DNA of 64,000 nt, taken from assembly GCA_947396885.1 (NCBI GenBank), contig OX377203.1:23749253-23813252 (forward strand), written 5' to 3'. Of this stretch, positions 19,948-31,912 are shown one piece after another. The notes under the pieces were generated by a model that was given only the letters and a program-made list of their open reading frames with translations, made no database searches and had not been told where the DNA came from. The stretch is from Heligmosomoides polygyrus polygyrus. Taxonomy: Eukaryota > Nematoda > Chromadorea > Rhabditida > Heligmosomidae. Position 1 is the stretch's first letter. Each line of letters begins with the position of its first letter. A program made the translations under genes and the position numbers.

Positions 19948-22900
19948 CAGGATGCGCAAAAGTATTGACGCACCTACTTTTTGTTTCACCTCCAACTTTC
20001 TCTTTTTACTTTTCAAAGCTTTTGTGTGTTATTTTTGTTGTCTATATTGTTTCAAAAAATCATCATCATTTTCATTATCGTTTGTCCCGCTTGGTGGCGG
20101 GGTCCGCTCTTCTGGTGTGTAACGCCAATTCTCCCGATCAAATGCTTGATCAGAGTGCACACCAGCCATCTTTAAGTCCAAATGCAACGTATCTAGCCAA
20201 CGTTGCTTCGGACGTCCCCTGGGCCGCTTTCCAAGGACCTCAAGGTTCAGGCTTATCTTCCGGACAATGTCGTCATTAACGCGAAGGACGTGGCCGTACC
20301 ATCGAAGACGAGCTTCGCGCAGCTTCCCGGCTATCGGGGCGACATCGAACCTCTGTCGTATGGCATCGTTGCAAACGCGGTCCAAACGCGTAACTCCAGC
20401 CGTCCACCGTAGCATCTTCGTCTCCATTACACTGAGGCTGCTTTCAATTTCCTTCGTCACGGGCCAGCACTCAGCACCGTACGTCGCTACTGGGCGGACG
20501 ACTGTTCTATAAACCTTCGATTTGAGGTGCTCAGGTATTGTCCTGTCGCAAAGCACCCCAGTCAGCGAGCGCCATTTGGACCAGGCTGCACTTACGCGCG
20601 CATTCACCTCCAACTTTAGGCTGACATCGGGCGTAACTGTTGATCCGAGGTACTTGAAAGATGTGGCTCGTGAGAGGTCAGTACCGTTGATCTTGATAGA
20701 TCCGAGCTCATTCACATCCGTCGTTAAGTACTCTGTCTTTTTGACGTTTAGCTTGAGACCGAATAATGGCAAGCGATCGCACCACGCCTGTGCCTGTCGC
20801 TCGAGTTCGGTTTTATCTTCACATGCAAGCATGACGTCGTCAGCATAGAGCAGCGTTCAAGGTGCCGCCATCTGGAGATCTCGTGAGATCGCATCCATCA
20901 CGACAGGGAGAGCAGTGGGGATGGCGCAGAACCCTGATGCACCCCTAGAGAGAATGGTTATTCCGTCGAGGTGCCTGCTGGCGCTCGCACTCGACTACTT
21001 GGGCAAGAGTACAGAATGCGTACTCACTCAATAAGCTCTTTAGGAATACCATGTTCTCGCAACGCGTACCCTATAAGATCTCGCGGAACGCGCTCGAAGT
21101 ACTTCTCCAAGTCCAGGAAGGCAAAATGCACCGGTTTCTGTTTCTCGCGGTGCTTCTCTAGCAAAAGACGAACAGCGTGAATGACATCCACACTGTCACA
21201 GCCAGAGACGAAACCACACTGATTCGTAAAAGCTGGACGACATCTCGTATACGTCCATCGACAATTCGCTCAAAGATTTTCATGGTGTGTGAAAGAAGGC
21301 GAATTGGACAGTAACTAGCGCAGTCCGCAGGACTACCCTTCTTCCAAATCGGGATGGTCGTGCTTTGCTGTCAGCTCTCGGGCACTTTCTTCTCAGCAAC
21401 AACCTGATTGAAAAACTCTGTCAGCCAGTCGGCAGGGCACCAGCCCTTCGACTTCCACAGGTCGGCTGGCAGGTCATCGGGACCAGTGGCTTTGCCTGAC
21501 TTTACCTTCCTCAGAGCTGCTTCGGTTTCGCTCACTGTGATCTACTGAACGGGACCGTATGCAGGAGATACAAAAGGAATATCATGATGGGCATATTCAA
21601 CATGAACTTCTCGATGTCTTCTGCTTGGCGACAGCGAGCTTTGACGAGTCGGTAAAGATAACGCTCACCATCGCGCGTTTCCAGTTTTTCGCTGACTTCA
21701 GCGTAAAACTGAAGTAAACTAAACGTAAACTTAGCAGCAGCCACTGCCTTCTTTGCCGCTTCCTTCGCTTCTCGATAATTCCGCCAATTGTGAACTGTTT
21801 TATCACCGACATATACGTGGTAGAGCCGTTTCTTTTCTCGGACTTTTTCTTTGACACCGTCAGTCCACAACCATGCCTGCTTGTCGACCCAGCGTCGTAC
21901 AGGCTTCTTTGTGCCATGTTCGAAGCGTGCAGTCCGAGTTATCGCATCGGTAGCATCCTTCCAGGTTTCGTCGACAGTCGTCACCGTCGGCAACCGAATG
22001 CGAGAAATAATTGCCACTTCCTTTTCTGTCAGTCGTCACCATTTGATTTAAGCCGACCCGCATTGCTTTACATGTTTATACCTCGGGGATGTGATCTTCA
22101 GCGAGCAGATCAGTGGGCGGTGTTGCGCGGCAACCGTCCCATACTGCACGGTCTTCGCATCTGTGACAAGGCATTGGTCTCGACGCCTAACAAGGACGTA
22201 GTCGGTCTGCGCTTTGGCGTTCCCGCTATAAAACGAGATAAAGTGGGAGTCACGCTTTCTAAATTTGGTGTTCACGATGGTGAGGTCATGTGAGTAGGCA
22301 TATTCAAGTATATGCTCACCATCGGCGTTGCGCGACCCATAGCCAAAACCACCCAAAAAATATTTTTGTAAAAACTGAAGAAACATGATACCGTTGTGGT
22401 TACAGTGATACTTTCCTGACTGTTACCAAAGGAAATGAATACTTCATTAACAAGAGAATTAGGCGGTGTTCGAAACGGTGGTGAGGAAAGAGGTCGACAA
22501 CCCAAACGTCTGCCACGGCTCCGTCATAACAGACGATGATTTCAAGATGTTCAAGCACTATAAGGTTCAAATCGAAATTTATCATTCTCTGTCCGATAAC
22601 GGCAAACGTGAACAGCTTTTTAGACGAGCACAGCTTAAAGATTCCGCTGGATTGCTATTTTTAGGCGATTTTGAAGTCTGTGGTACTTTCAACAGAAATG
22701 ACCAGTCGCGGAAGGCTACCCTTTTCAAAGCACGGGACGAAATCCAAGCAGAGTACTTGCGGCGCGTGCTCATGAATTTTTCCGTAGTTTTCGCTTCTGT
22801 GTTCACAGCAAAGGAGCCAATGTCGATTACGAGTTATTCTATCATGTTTGCAAGATCATTTTCCATATTTCTCAAATGAATATTTTAAAACTTACTGCGA

Positions 22901-22953
22901 ATTACTATTTCCACAACCGCCATTTACTTCGTCAATACTTTTTACGCACCCTG
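19948..22953 (-). mobile_element. Tc1/mariner-like element (family of 45890-46611), split by an RTE LINE
   Basis: Left end CAGGATGCGCAAAAGTATTG and right end CAATACTTTTTACGCACCCTG are inverted repeats flanked by TA. The outer parts (19948-20052 and 22362-22953) align along their length with the reverse complement of 45890-46611. A LINE (20061-22353) sits between them. The plus-strand frame 22466-22879 reads a decayed segment (NPNVCHGSVITDDDFKMFKH) that resembles the DNA-binding region of Tc1/mariner transposases. The catalytic DDE half is missing from both copies, so the family as seen here is non-autonomous. Confidence 0.8.
20061..22353 (-). mobile_element. RTE-type LINE, 5'-truncated, inserted in a DNA transposon
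   Basis: The insertion is flanked by an exact 8-bp duplication, caaaaaat (20053-20060 and 22354-22361). On the minus strand the order is: part of the APE endonuclease domain (22345-22050, SRNADGEHILEYA then QTDYVLV), a linker (22017-21532), the reverse-transcriptase core (about 21530-20830, GKATGPDDLPADLWKS and a YADD box at 20836-20847), and the C-terminal domain (20832 onward, RLRWYGHVLR, GKRPRGRPKQRW). The 3' end is a GAT-rich tail. Frameshifts and stops in the RT core make it dead. The N-terminal half of the endonuclease is missing, as expected of 5' truncation. Confidence 0.9.
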
Positions 22954-22989
22954 TATCAATGCACGAACAACTGTCCGGCAACAACACGG

Positions 22990-23545
22990 CCAAATCTGAC
23001 TCTTTTGTACAAATCATACGTTTTGCCCCATCTTGAGTATTCTTCACAGGCATGAAACCCTTTTTCAAAAAAGCAAATACTTAAGCTTGAGAAGGTGCAG
23101 AAAACTTTCACGAGACTGGTCTTTTATCGCACTCATCCTGGGTCAAATTCGAGTACAATGCCAAGCTATGTTGTTCGGATGAGAGAATTGAGGTTGAAAA
23201 GTTTGCACCACAGACGTATCATAGCCGACCTTGTATTCGTTTTTCGTATTCTTCGGGGCGAAATCAAGATGAAGCCTAGTAAATACTGGACGTTCATACC
23301 AAGTAGTGAAAGAACTGGAGGGTTTAATTTGCACTATAAAAGAATCCTTAGGCCAAATCACACGAGAATGTTCCATGTACTTTCCTATAGAGTTGCGAGA
23401 TGGATGCAGCGTCTTCCATATGATGTTATAAAATGCGAAACGGGCAAGGATTTTAAAGCTAAACTAGAAAGAATTAATGTTTTACAGCCAATAGGTACCG
23501 GAGAATCTTGGAGTTCTCGTCTACGATAACTTTCCCGTTTCAGGT
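22990..23545 (+). pseudogene. CR1/jockey-like LINE reverse transcriptase, C-terminal fragment
   Basis: The frame reads LLYKSYVLPHLEYSSQA, then an in-frame stop, then the 23095-23529 stretch with MRELRLKSLHHRR and FVFRILRGEI and the usual tail of CR1-type ORF2. This region follows the RT palm and thumb in full elements. The 5' end is lost. The fragment begins shortly after the DNA transposon end at 22953 and ends in TAA near 23529. Confidence 0.75.
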
Positions 23546-23810
23546 GGACATATCCGATATAAGAAAAACTCCTATCCTGCTTCTTCGGCTAACTGAATGT
23601 TTTGCAACCGCTCCGTCTATCAATTGCAGTCGCGGCGTTGTCAAGAGTAGCAGTCTCTAACCACCTTCCGTCCTCAACTACAACTCGTAAATTCCAAGAA
23701 GACACCGGCAGATAAAGAAAACTTGCTTTAATGATATTTAGGAGAATTATTGTGCATTATTGCTGTCAGTCGTATGAGTGTTTTTTGAACCGTCATTAAA
23801 TTTATCAGCT

Positions 23811-24260
23811 CGTAGTCGTCGTCGTCAATCGTCATTAAATTTATCAGCTCGTAGTCGTCGTGTTTAAGGCGCACAACCTGTGCAATAAATGAAATATCAG
23901 CTCGTAGCTAATTTATCATTACTCATTGTCTTGTCTTCACATTCTCAACATTTCATACATTGTCCTCGCTCTCTCTCATCGTTTCAGCTTATTGGTGGTA
24001 AAATGGTGATGGCAACGGCACAGAAGCATTAACACGCGAGCTCTTTTTCTATCTTCTTCTTTTTTCGTTTTGCTGTCACTATATTCATTTCGCCTCTCTC
24101 CAATTACTGACTACAAGTTTGCTACGATCTCAAATCTTATAAAAGTTTCCTAAACATTTTGGATCAGAGGATTGAAAAACACTCAGACTGCAGCATATGT
24201 TTTTGTTTTGCCTACATTTGTTTGCTTAAGGCGCACAACCTGTGCAATAAATGAAATGAA
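23811..24260 (+). repeat. short direct repeats
   Basis: A 31-bp unit with CGTCATTAAATTTATCAGCT and CGTAGTCGTCG occurs twice in tandem (about 23793-23862). The word TTAAGGCGCACAACCTGTGC followed by AATAAATGAAAT occurs near 23864 and again near 24227. No coding potential is seen here or up to 24770. Confidence 0.6.
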
Positions 24261-24774
24261 AACTGTCCAATCTTTTGTGCTCCTTGTAAAGTAAAACACT
24301 TAATTTTTCTATTCGCTATGTGTGTTTCCAAGAATTCCGAACATCATTTTTACCACTCCATTGCAAGTGAGTAGGATAGGAGAACAACCCTATACATTTT
24401 CAAATTGATCGCAGGGCAATCTTAACATCCGATAGAAGTCAGAAGTAAGAATTCAAAAATGAGGATTTTATGAGAAAAAGTGTTTTCGTCTACCAAATCA
24501 AAAACGCCGAGAAAAACTGAGTGCGCTGAAGAGGTGCCAACAACCACAGCTCAACAAAAGCAAAATCAAACTACCTTCTTTGACAGCGTGTGAAAAATTA
24601 CGGCGTAGCATAGTATAGCAGTCAAAAGGAAAGCAACAGCTGAGTAAGCATCTAAAAACTGTTATTAAATGAAGAACCTGTAAATATTTTGAGTCTTAAA
24701 ATTAATTGAAATATGACGTGTACATATATGTACATATGTGCCATTATAGGGTTTCGGTCAAATTGGGAACTTTT

Positions 24775-25540
24775 TAAATCAAATTTGGCACTCTTCTGAA
24801 CAAGCCTAACGCTTTGGAATAATACTAAACGTTTTCCAAATTAAAATAAGGTCCAGAGGCCTACAAAAAGGGTATAATCATTTTTTTGTTCAAGGAAAAT
24901 TTTAGTATTACTTCCTTTCCTTCCTTCCTAAGGTTCAATTCACCTTCTCAATAAATGAATGCACTGTTTGAAATATTATAAAATTCTCATTTTTGGGAAA
25001 AATCATGGATTAGAGCTTTTTATAAAAAGCTGGAAGGCCGCCACTTTTTAGAGTCAACAGAGAGGATTGCGCCTTACCTTTGTGCAAGACGTCGTAATTT
25101 TTATTCGATTGATACCAAAATTGTTGTTTGCATGAAAGTTCACACCTGTAAACGGCGCTACAAAAACAATTGTGAAAATCACATATATCCTCACTTTTAT
25201 GTTTTATGTAGGCAGCATCTACACTATCAATCAATGAAAAAAACGCAGGGAGGTTTTCGAGCACGTGGTGCAATCCAGGTCTTCTAAGAACTACTGAAAC
25301 AAAATTTGGTTCATTATTTTTTAAAAAAAATTGTTGAGTTATTTGGTATTGTTCATCCGAGCAGCTGAGCTTAAAATTCCAAAGCAAGATGAACCAAGTT
25401 TTCCTTGAACAAAAAAATATTCTGACCATCTTGTAGAGTCTTTAGTTTAACCTAGGAAAGGCTCGTTCCGATTTGGAAGACGTTCATTTTGGCTCAGAAG
25501 TATCAAGTTTGTTTAGAAGAGTGACCGATTTGCTGAAGCC
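24775..25540. mobile_element. long-TIR element related to 13720-14302
   Basis: The left end TCAAATTTGGCACTCTTCTG and the inverted right end (CACTCTTCTAAACAAACTTG on the minus strand) form long imperfect terminal repeats including a TTTTCCAAAT/GTCTTCCAAAT block. The interior 24960-25215 is a diverged copy of 26750-27005. A minus-strand open frame at 25010-25429 has no recognisable product and is repeated in decayed form in the second copy, so it is not a host gene. Confidence 0.55.
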
Positions 25541-26454
25541 CATCAATCGGTTCTGAGATTTTCGAAAGTGAATAGCCGATGAGTCACAACTCGTGGTTTG
25601 CTGCATGACTCTTCATTTTCTATGAATCTTTAGACGGTTCTATTCGAGAGACTTTGTTTTTGACAAGAATGTGCAATTTCCGGATGCGTCTTGACGCAGT
25701 AGATCTGTTTCTAACAAAAAAAAATTAAACATGAGGAAAAATTACTGCGGCTAAAGAAGCCGCGCAGCGGAAGATCCAATTTTACCCATTCATCCACTCA
25801 CCCTACGATTCCCCCTTTCACTAATCGCTCATGCGTTTTGTTTCAGTTCAACAGCCTTCGCGCAATAGTGCGAATATTGAGAAAAAAACTCCACCGCATT
25901 ATCAAGGTTGTCAACACAACGTTCTAGAAAGCTCACTTCTCAAAAGAACTCTGACGAAATCTCACCGATGTTGTCACATAGGCGAGAAAGTGGTAGAGAA
26001 AAGTTGTAGTCCCATGAGAACCTTTCTTTCTGGTACGCATAACTCGCCAAGCCCATCCATTGGAGACCGGCAAAAAATGGAAATACGGCATACGTGAGCA
26101 CGAAGATTACCTGAACGAGTGAAATTTACGACAGCAGTGGTATTTTAGGTAAAACAGAATAAGAAAAGAGAAATGAATTAGGGGTAGAAATGGCCAATAA
26201 CAGAGAAACTAGCTTGTTCGCATTCATATTCATAACCTTTGTTGGATAGAACACTTAAGCACAGCACTACGAAATTTTGGAAACTACAGTGGCTATGGCA
26301 AGACAAAGCTCGACAAAACCTTGTAGGAAATGTTACTGCGGACGCTGAAGTGCACGACGCGGTCGTTAGGGAACGCTGCTAAAACAAGATTTGTTGCAAC
26401 ACCTTCACGACAACCTAATATACCATTTCCACGTCAAATTTTACATATTTCAAA

Positions 26455-27005
26455 CCAAACTGATAATCAAGAATCAATCGAAAACACGTCAAATTGGACG
26501 CTCTTCTAAGCAAGGCCAGGGCTTTTTGAGTCAATATGAAGATCTTTCAAGTCAATACGAGCTTTTTACACATTTAACTAAAAACAGCCCCGGTGATGTA
26601 GTACTTAGAGCATTCTCGCCGAACCAGCAAGAGGTTTGGGTTCGAGTCCTGATTGGCACTAGAATTTTTTTCGTAAGAGAACATCATTATGAGAGCTCAC
26701 AACCATCATTACTAGCCACTTGAGGCTTAAAGCAAATTAAGCGAACACATTGTTTGAAATTCTTTAAAATTATCATTCTTCTAAGGAAGAACAATGGAGT
26801 AAAGCTTGTCTTCAAGAGCAGGAAGGTAAACAGTTTTTTTTTGTAACAAAAGAGGTGATTACGCCATGCCCTTGTGCGCGACGTCGCGGTTTTCATTCAG
26901 TTGATACCAAAATGTCTGTTGGCATGGGGTTTCACATCTGTGAACGATACAAAAACAATTTTAAAAAACATATGCATTCTTATTTTTATGCCTTATACAA
27001 TCATA
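26455..27005. mobile_element. second member of the long-TIR family (with tRNA-like core)
   Basis: It starts with a TIR-like block (TCAAATTGGACGCTCTTCTA near 26490), contains the tRNA-like module at 26586-26659, and continues with 26750-27005, the diverged copy of 24960-25215. The right terminal repeat is not clear. It links the tRNA-core element at 13720 with the element at 24775. Confidence 0.45.
26586..26659 (+). ncRNA. tRNA-like module
   Basis: The order GCCCCGGTGATGTAG ... GGTTTGGGTTCGAGTCC ... TTGGCA resembles a tRNA with a B box (GGTTCGAGTCC). It aligns with the minus-strand module at 14022-14089 from CAGC(G/C)CCGGTG through the B box and into the flank. The anticodon arm is weak. It is probably a pseudo-tRNA acting, if at all, as an internal Pol III promoter. 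Confidence 0.4.
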
Positions 27006-27303
27006 GCACCGTATAGAATAAAGTAGGATTAGTATTAGATTAGGATTAGATTAGATTAGTAGCATTGAGATAGTCTTTTTTAGAAAATGTCTTCCCTCGA
27101 ACAACACAGTGCCTACATGTTTTGCGCTATAGGTACGTATGTAGGTGTGACGCTTTCTATTTCTTTTATGTAGAAAGGAAAACCTGCTGTGAAGCTTCTT
27201 TTGTAGGTTTTGATTTCCAATTCATTCGATGAACTCTTTCTATGCTTAAGGCTGCGCTTACATTAGTAAAAATAAAAATTCGTAAAAGATAAATAGAGCA
27301 CCG

Positions 27304-27778
27304 TGATTTCGAGTGCATCAGCTAAGCAACATAGTACAGTTTTATTCGGCTCACGTTTCGGCCTTATCGCCTTCGTCGGAGTCTGGAAAGCCAGGAGTGT
27401 AGGATTATCCTAACAAGCACTATTTCAAATTGAGAGAACAAGATCAAGCGCCGCGTGGGCCAGAAAAGAATCATGCAACCGGAGCTCGAAGGCTCACCTA
27501 GAGATGTGGAGGTGGACTTGCTGGAGTCGTCCACAGACCATATGACTAGCAGGTGACCCAGAAGACGGGCCGCGGCCTCTGATATGAGGGCTCTGAATGT
27601 CAGAATCCACAGAGGTCAAAGAATGGAGCGGATTCCTTAGCTATGGCTAAGCTTGGTGGGATCATTTTACACTCCTGGCTTTCCAGTCTCCGACGAAGGC
27701 AATAAGGCCGAAACATCAGCCGAATAAAACTGTACTACATATCTTGGCTAGCTGACGCTCTCGAAATCTAGCGACATA
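27304..27778. mobile_element. foldback element, about 105-bp arms
   Basis: Left arm (27304-27408) and right arm (27670-27778) are inverted repeats, both containing TACAGTTTTATTCGGCT and GTTTCGGCCTTAT, GCCTTCGTCGGAG. The arms carry the same CGAAGGC...GGCCGAAAC arrangement as the 11132-11373 element. The 260-bp middle is unique. It lies within, or just beyond, the last visible exon of the receptor gene. Confidence 0.7.
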
Positions 27779-27851
27779 TTGATAAAGCCGAGATTTATGG
27801 AAAATGGAGCATGCAATATTCTGCGAGATAACGCAGCGCTTCACTACATAC

Positions 27852-30800
27852 CTTCTTCTTCATTCCCGAAAAATAAATGGGCTCCTTGGAAGGAAAGGCC
27901 ACACTGAGCATCCTATGAACAGCCAGTACTATTCCGAGGATATTTGAAGTCACCCAAGCGCTCGACATTGTGGAGCCGATGAACTGAAAGCGTCAATGTC
28001 GATGCTATACAATATATTGCAAACCAAGTCGTAAATTAACTTGATGTTAGCAAAAGAAGTTCGTAGGTCTATGGCTGTGTTCTCTCTTAAATACTCCTCT
28101 TGAATATTCCCTACTTCTGGAAGCAGCTCGACTAGATATTATTTGGAATCTTTAACAGCTTCCTTTGAGATGACAGCAACAATTCAGTGAATTATCACTA
28201 TCAGAAAAGTCAGGACTCATGGGCTCCGAAGAAATGGAACGCTTGACCGAAATAACCGAAAGCCGATTTGTCATAATGTTGCAAATTCGTTACCTACGCA
28301 AGGTGCAAAAACCGTTCCAACTGCGACCATTCCTTTTTCTTATGGGATTCTCCAACAAGTAAAATTGTCAGGTTCGAACTTCGGAGCTTTTAGATCTTAC
28401 CCTAATTGCTACAGTATAGAGATCATTTACCGTATTGATACTTACCTGGCTGGGAGGCATCTCGCGATGGGCGAGTGTAGCGCAGTCGGAGGAGGACTGC
28501 CGAGTGCACCCGATACCAGGTTCCTGGTTCGGATTTCCCGCCCAGGCCAACCAAGCCTTCCATCCCTCCAGGGTCGGTGAATTGGTACCAGACGTGTCTG
28601 GGAAGGATAAAGCTCTGACTTGTTCATCGGCTGGCCACCAGAAGTCATTGTATGGCCAAAGACGCATTCATGTCGCCTCCACGACATCCCGTAGAAGTAG
28701 AATGCGCTGGCGCGTCCCAGAAGGGATTGAGTAACGCCGTCCTTTATCCTTATCCTTTATTGATATAAATTCAAATCGTTGTGAGCTTGACACAAGTTAA
28801 GTTTCATAATAAATCCTAGATGGTGATGTTACGAAATAGGTACTTATCGGGTTGCTGCACCGATAGTCGAGATTGCCATGTTCGTTGGACAATCACGCAA
28901 CACGTTCTCTTCACAGGGCTATGCAAGGAGAGAAACTGCACGCCCGGCTGAACACACCCCTCTTAAGACATCGGGCCGGTGCGATGCAGGCACTAGCCCG
29001 CTAAGTACCTATAACACTTTTTTATTTAATTATTTTTATTTATGTTTTACGTGAAGAGCAAAAAGATACAACAGTTCAAGAACGATTAACAAGCAGCATA
29101 TATAACAAACAATGGGCGGTGTTACTAAACCTTTTGTGCTATGCGCCAAGCGTTGTATTTCTACGAGATGTCGTGCAGGCGATTTGAATAATTTTCCGGC
29201 ATACAACGACCTGCAGGGCAGCCAATGAACAATTGAACAGCACTTTATACTTCCCAGACGAGATTGGTACCATTTCATCGACCCCGGAGGGATGGAAGTC
29301 TTCGTTAGCCTGGGCGGGAAATACGAACCAGGGACTTGGTATGCGGTGCACGCGACAGCCGGCACCTCATTCGACTACGCTGCCCGCGCCTTATCCCGGA
29401 GATAGCATTTAAATGTCAACGAGTCCTTTGTACTGCCTCAATGAGCTAGGAAGAGCGTTTCACTTTAAGAACTTCAAAAACTTGGTTCCCGCTCGATTAC
29501 ATATGTCTTATATTACTTTTTGCCCTTTGGATTATGATCATTGACCACCTCTTATGGTAAAAGGTTACGTTAGACATCGTTCAGAAAACCCTGGTCTGAA
29601 ATGCGTAATATACCAGTTCTTATATCTTATGAACCATGCCGAAGTCGTATTTTTCCACAGCGACAAAACATAAGCAAATGACAGATTTTGTTTCTTATAG
29701 AGGCCGACATTTCTTACAGAATTCTGGTATAGTCGCTTACATGCTCGCCTATTCAGAGTTTTCTTGTGAAACTGTTCTGACCTGCAACTAGCCCACCAAG
29801 TTCTGTTCACGTTTAGGGCAAAATACCCTATTGCCACATTCTATTAGGGTTGGCCAAAAGTAATGAGACTAATTCAACAAATTTCTTTATTTCTTTATAA
29901 CTCAATTACAACTCAACGGTGCTCAGGAGTGTATTTGCCACTAAGGTCAATGACCTTGCTGCCATCGATCAGCCAACTTCCTGATCCCATCCTTCCAGAA
30001 CTGCTTGGACCTGCTGTTGATCCACTGCTCGTTACGGTTGTCGAGGTCTTGGGTCTTTGTGTCCCTTCCGACCATGAAGTCCTATAGGCTCAAGAAGTAG
30101 TGGTAGTCGCATGGAGAGATGCCCGGCGAATACGGTGTGTGAGGCATCTGAACGTAGCCCAGCTGGGCAAGCTTATCCGTGGTCACTTGTTAATACGATG
30201 GGGTGCGGCGTGTCGAAGAAGAGACCTTCCTGAAGCGCTGAGACCGAATAAGTGAGAGTCGCCGGTCCATCTTTCCTATTTCGCTCACCATGACCTTGGA
30301 GTCCATCGTCGTGCCTTTGGAAAACAGCTTCCGGTAAACCGTTCCACGGGCGGAGGCCGAAAAGCTCCAAAGGTGCTTTTCGTCGTGGACGTCCCGCCGA
30401 ACGAAGGTCGTTAACAGGTCACCAGGACTTACCCAGACTCGCTGCTTTGAGGATTAAGGTAGAAGACGTGCTTCTCATCTTGCGTGACTATCGAGTCCAG
30501 GCTGCTCGGGGTTGGGAACTGGGCGAGATTTGCGCGATACAGGTCGACTCGGCAGACTCGGGTTTTGGCATGAGACAAACTGGAGTATTGACATGCTTCT
30601 GGAAAGGGCGAAAGATGGTCATTTCTTGGTGGCCTTCAGTAACTAGCAAACAAACATACAAATACGAGATCAACGAAACCGGACTCCAGTCACGACATAT
30701 ATGGGCACGGCATGGAGAGTCTCATTACTTTTGCCCCCCCCCTTAATAGCATGGGTCTCATCTAGGGGTTGAAAGCGATGATCAAATGCTTCACAGATTT

Positions 30801-31277
30801 TGTTCGCAAGTGTCCAAAAAGGATGTGCACAATGTGATTCTCCTCGTTCCTTGTCACCTCACAGAAGCATTTGAGAGGCGGTTTTGAGCCTAAAATGAAC
30901 CCTATACTGCGTAGGTAAGTTGCGATACCCAGAAAATGTATTCTAAAGATAAATTCAGAGCTACTGACCTTGCTCAACATAATGGGCATCTCGCAGTTGA
31001 CAAGCAGCGTAATGCCACTAAATAAATGCGATATCAGCTGGACTGACTCAAAGAATGAAATAGAGAGCATGATTTGATATGAGGTCCATTTCGAGTAGCC
31101 ATCCACTAACCGTATGCCCTTCAAGGCGCTCCATTAGTTTGCGACAATAGATGTACTACGCTTAAAACTTACCACACCAACAATGGCAGTGAGGGTCAAG
31201 AAAAACGAAGCCAGTGTGACATTTATCACTCCGAAAAGGGAAGTCATGGGCGTCGTAGTCGTAACAGGCGCTGACAT
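27852..31277 (-). CDS. serpentine chemoreceptor (Srt-like), three exons visible, incomplete
   Basis: Exons on the minus strand: 31277-31173 (35 codons, start ATG), 31118-30969 (50 codons) and 27983-27852 (44 codons). All are phase 0, with donors GTAAGT, GTCAGT and GTATGT and a CTTTCAG acceptor before exon 3. Exon 1 gives a hydrophobic TM1. Exon 2 has an amphipathic loop, then TM2 with a YQIMLSISFFESVQLISH core as in nematode receptor class T. Exon 3 has W...SNILGIVLAVHRML, the TM3 end and NR-like box, then FPSKEPIYFSG. It would be a seven-helix sensory receptor in neuronal cilia membranes. Helices after about TM4 were not found downstream. The 3-kb intron 2 holds two SINEs and a mariner remnant. 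It may be a truncated gene or have distant exons. Confidence 0.55.
28469..28759 (+). mobile_element. tRNA-derived SINE, copy 4
   Basis: Full length and very close to the 2166-2456 copy, including A box (GTAGCGCAGTCGGAGG), B box (TGGTTCGGATTTCC) and the TTTATCCTTATCCTTTA tail. It lies in the long intron of the receptor gene, on the opposite strand to it. The near-intact boxes suggest a younger copy. Confidence 0.9.
29105..29390 (-). mobile_element. tRNA-derived SINE, copy 5
   Basis: Reverse orientation, head near 29390 (GGCGCGGGCAGCGTAG on the minus strand). It is more diverged and the terminal TATCCTTT tail is eroded. It also lies in the receptor gene's long intron. Confidence 0.8.
29847..30744 (-). 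mobile_element. decayed Tc1/mariner-type element, sister of 2057-3124
   Basis: Ends GGCCAAAAGTAATGAGAC (left) and GTCTCATTACTTTTGCCCCCC (right) are inverted and next to TA. The minus strand reads transposase pieces in shifting frames, including a TPYSPGISPCDYHYF-type stretch with the last catalytic Asp and SKQFWKDGIRKLAD. It provides the empty-site reference that proves the SINE insertion in the 2057 copy. Located in the receptor gene's long intron. Confidence 0.75.
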
Positions 31278-31912
31278 CTAAAGAGCTCCAGAGCAATTGA
31301 TTAATTATGGAATGCATGTCAGCAAAAAGCGATTTTAAATTCGGAGGAGCTAAAGTATTACAGAGGTAAGAGGTAGCAATCCAACGTTGTCAAAGTGAGT
31401 CCTCTAGGGAGGTGTAGACGAAGACACAAGCAGTAAAACGAATAAACCAGCAGCTGTGGTGGGAATTCTTCTCAAGATTTCAATTGCAACTAATCTGGAA
31501 CGAGAGTCACTTGAGTAGTACAGTGCATGTGAACCGCTTCTATCCTTGGCAGCCAATATCTGGAACGAAGGAGAACGAAGGTAAGGTGTTAGTAGATAGT
31601 GTTCAAAAATCACATGCACTGCAAAAAACCTCAGCACTTCGTTTACGTAGCTTTCTAGCATATGTACCTTGAGCTCGGAATTTAATTAATTCACCTCAAG
31701 CCTAGCTTTGCAGCAGGAGAGTGTAGAGGATAGAGTTACAACGAGCGCGAACAGCAGCATTTAAAATTGGGTGTACATTTTAGTGAAGAAATTGATACCT
31801 TTGTTGATACCTTAAAAAAACGAACCACACAAAACTATCTAATACTTTTCACAAGATTGAGCTAATGAGCTGCCAACTCAAAATTTTTGATGAACGTTGT
31901 ATTTTGAGACAA
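31278..31912. other. no gene recognised
   Basis: This is the upstream flank of the receptor gene. Overlapping short frames (31404-31661 -, 31484-31672 +) show no family resemblance and no splice support. Confidence 0.45.
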
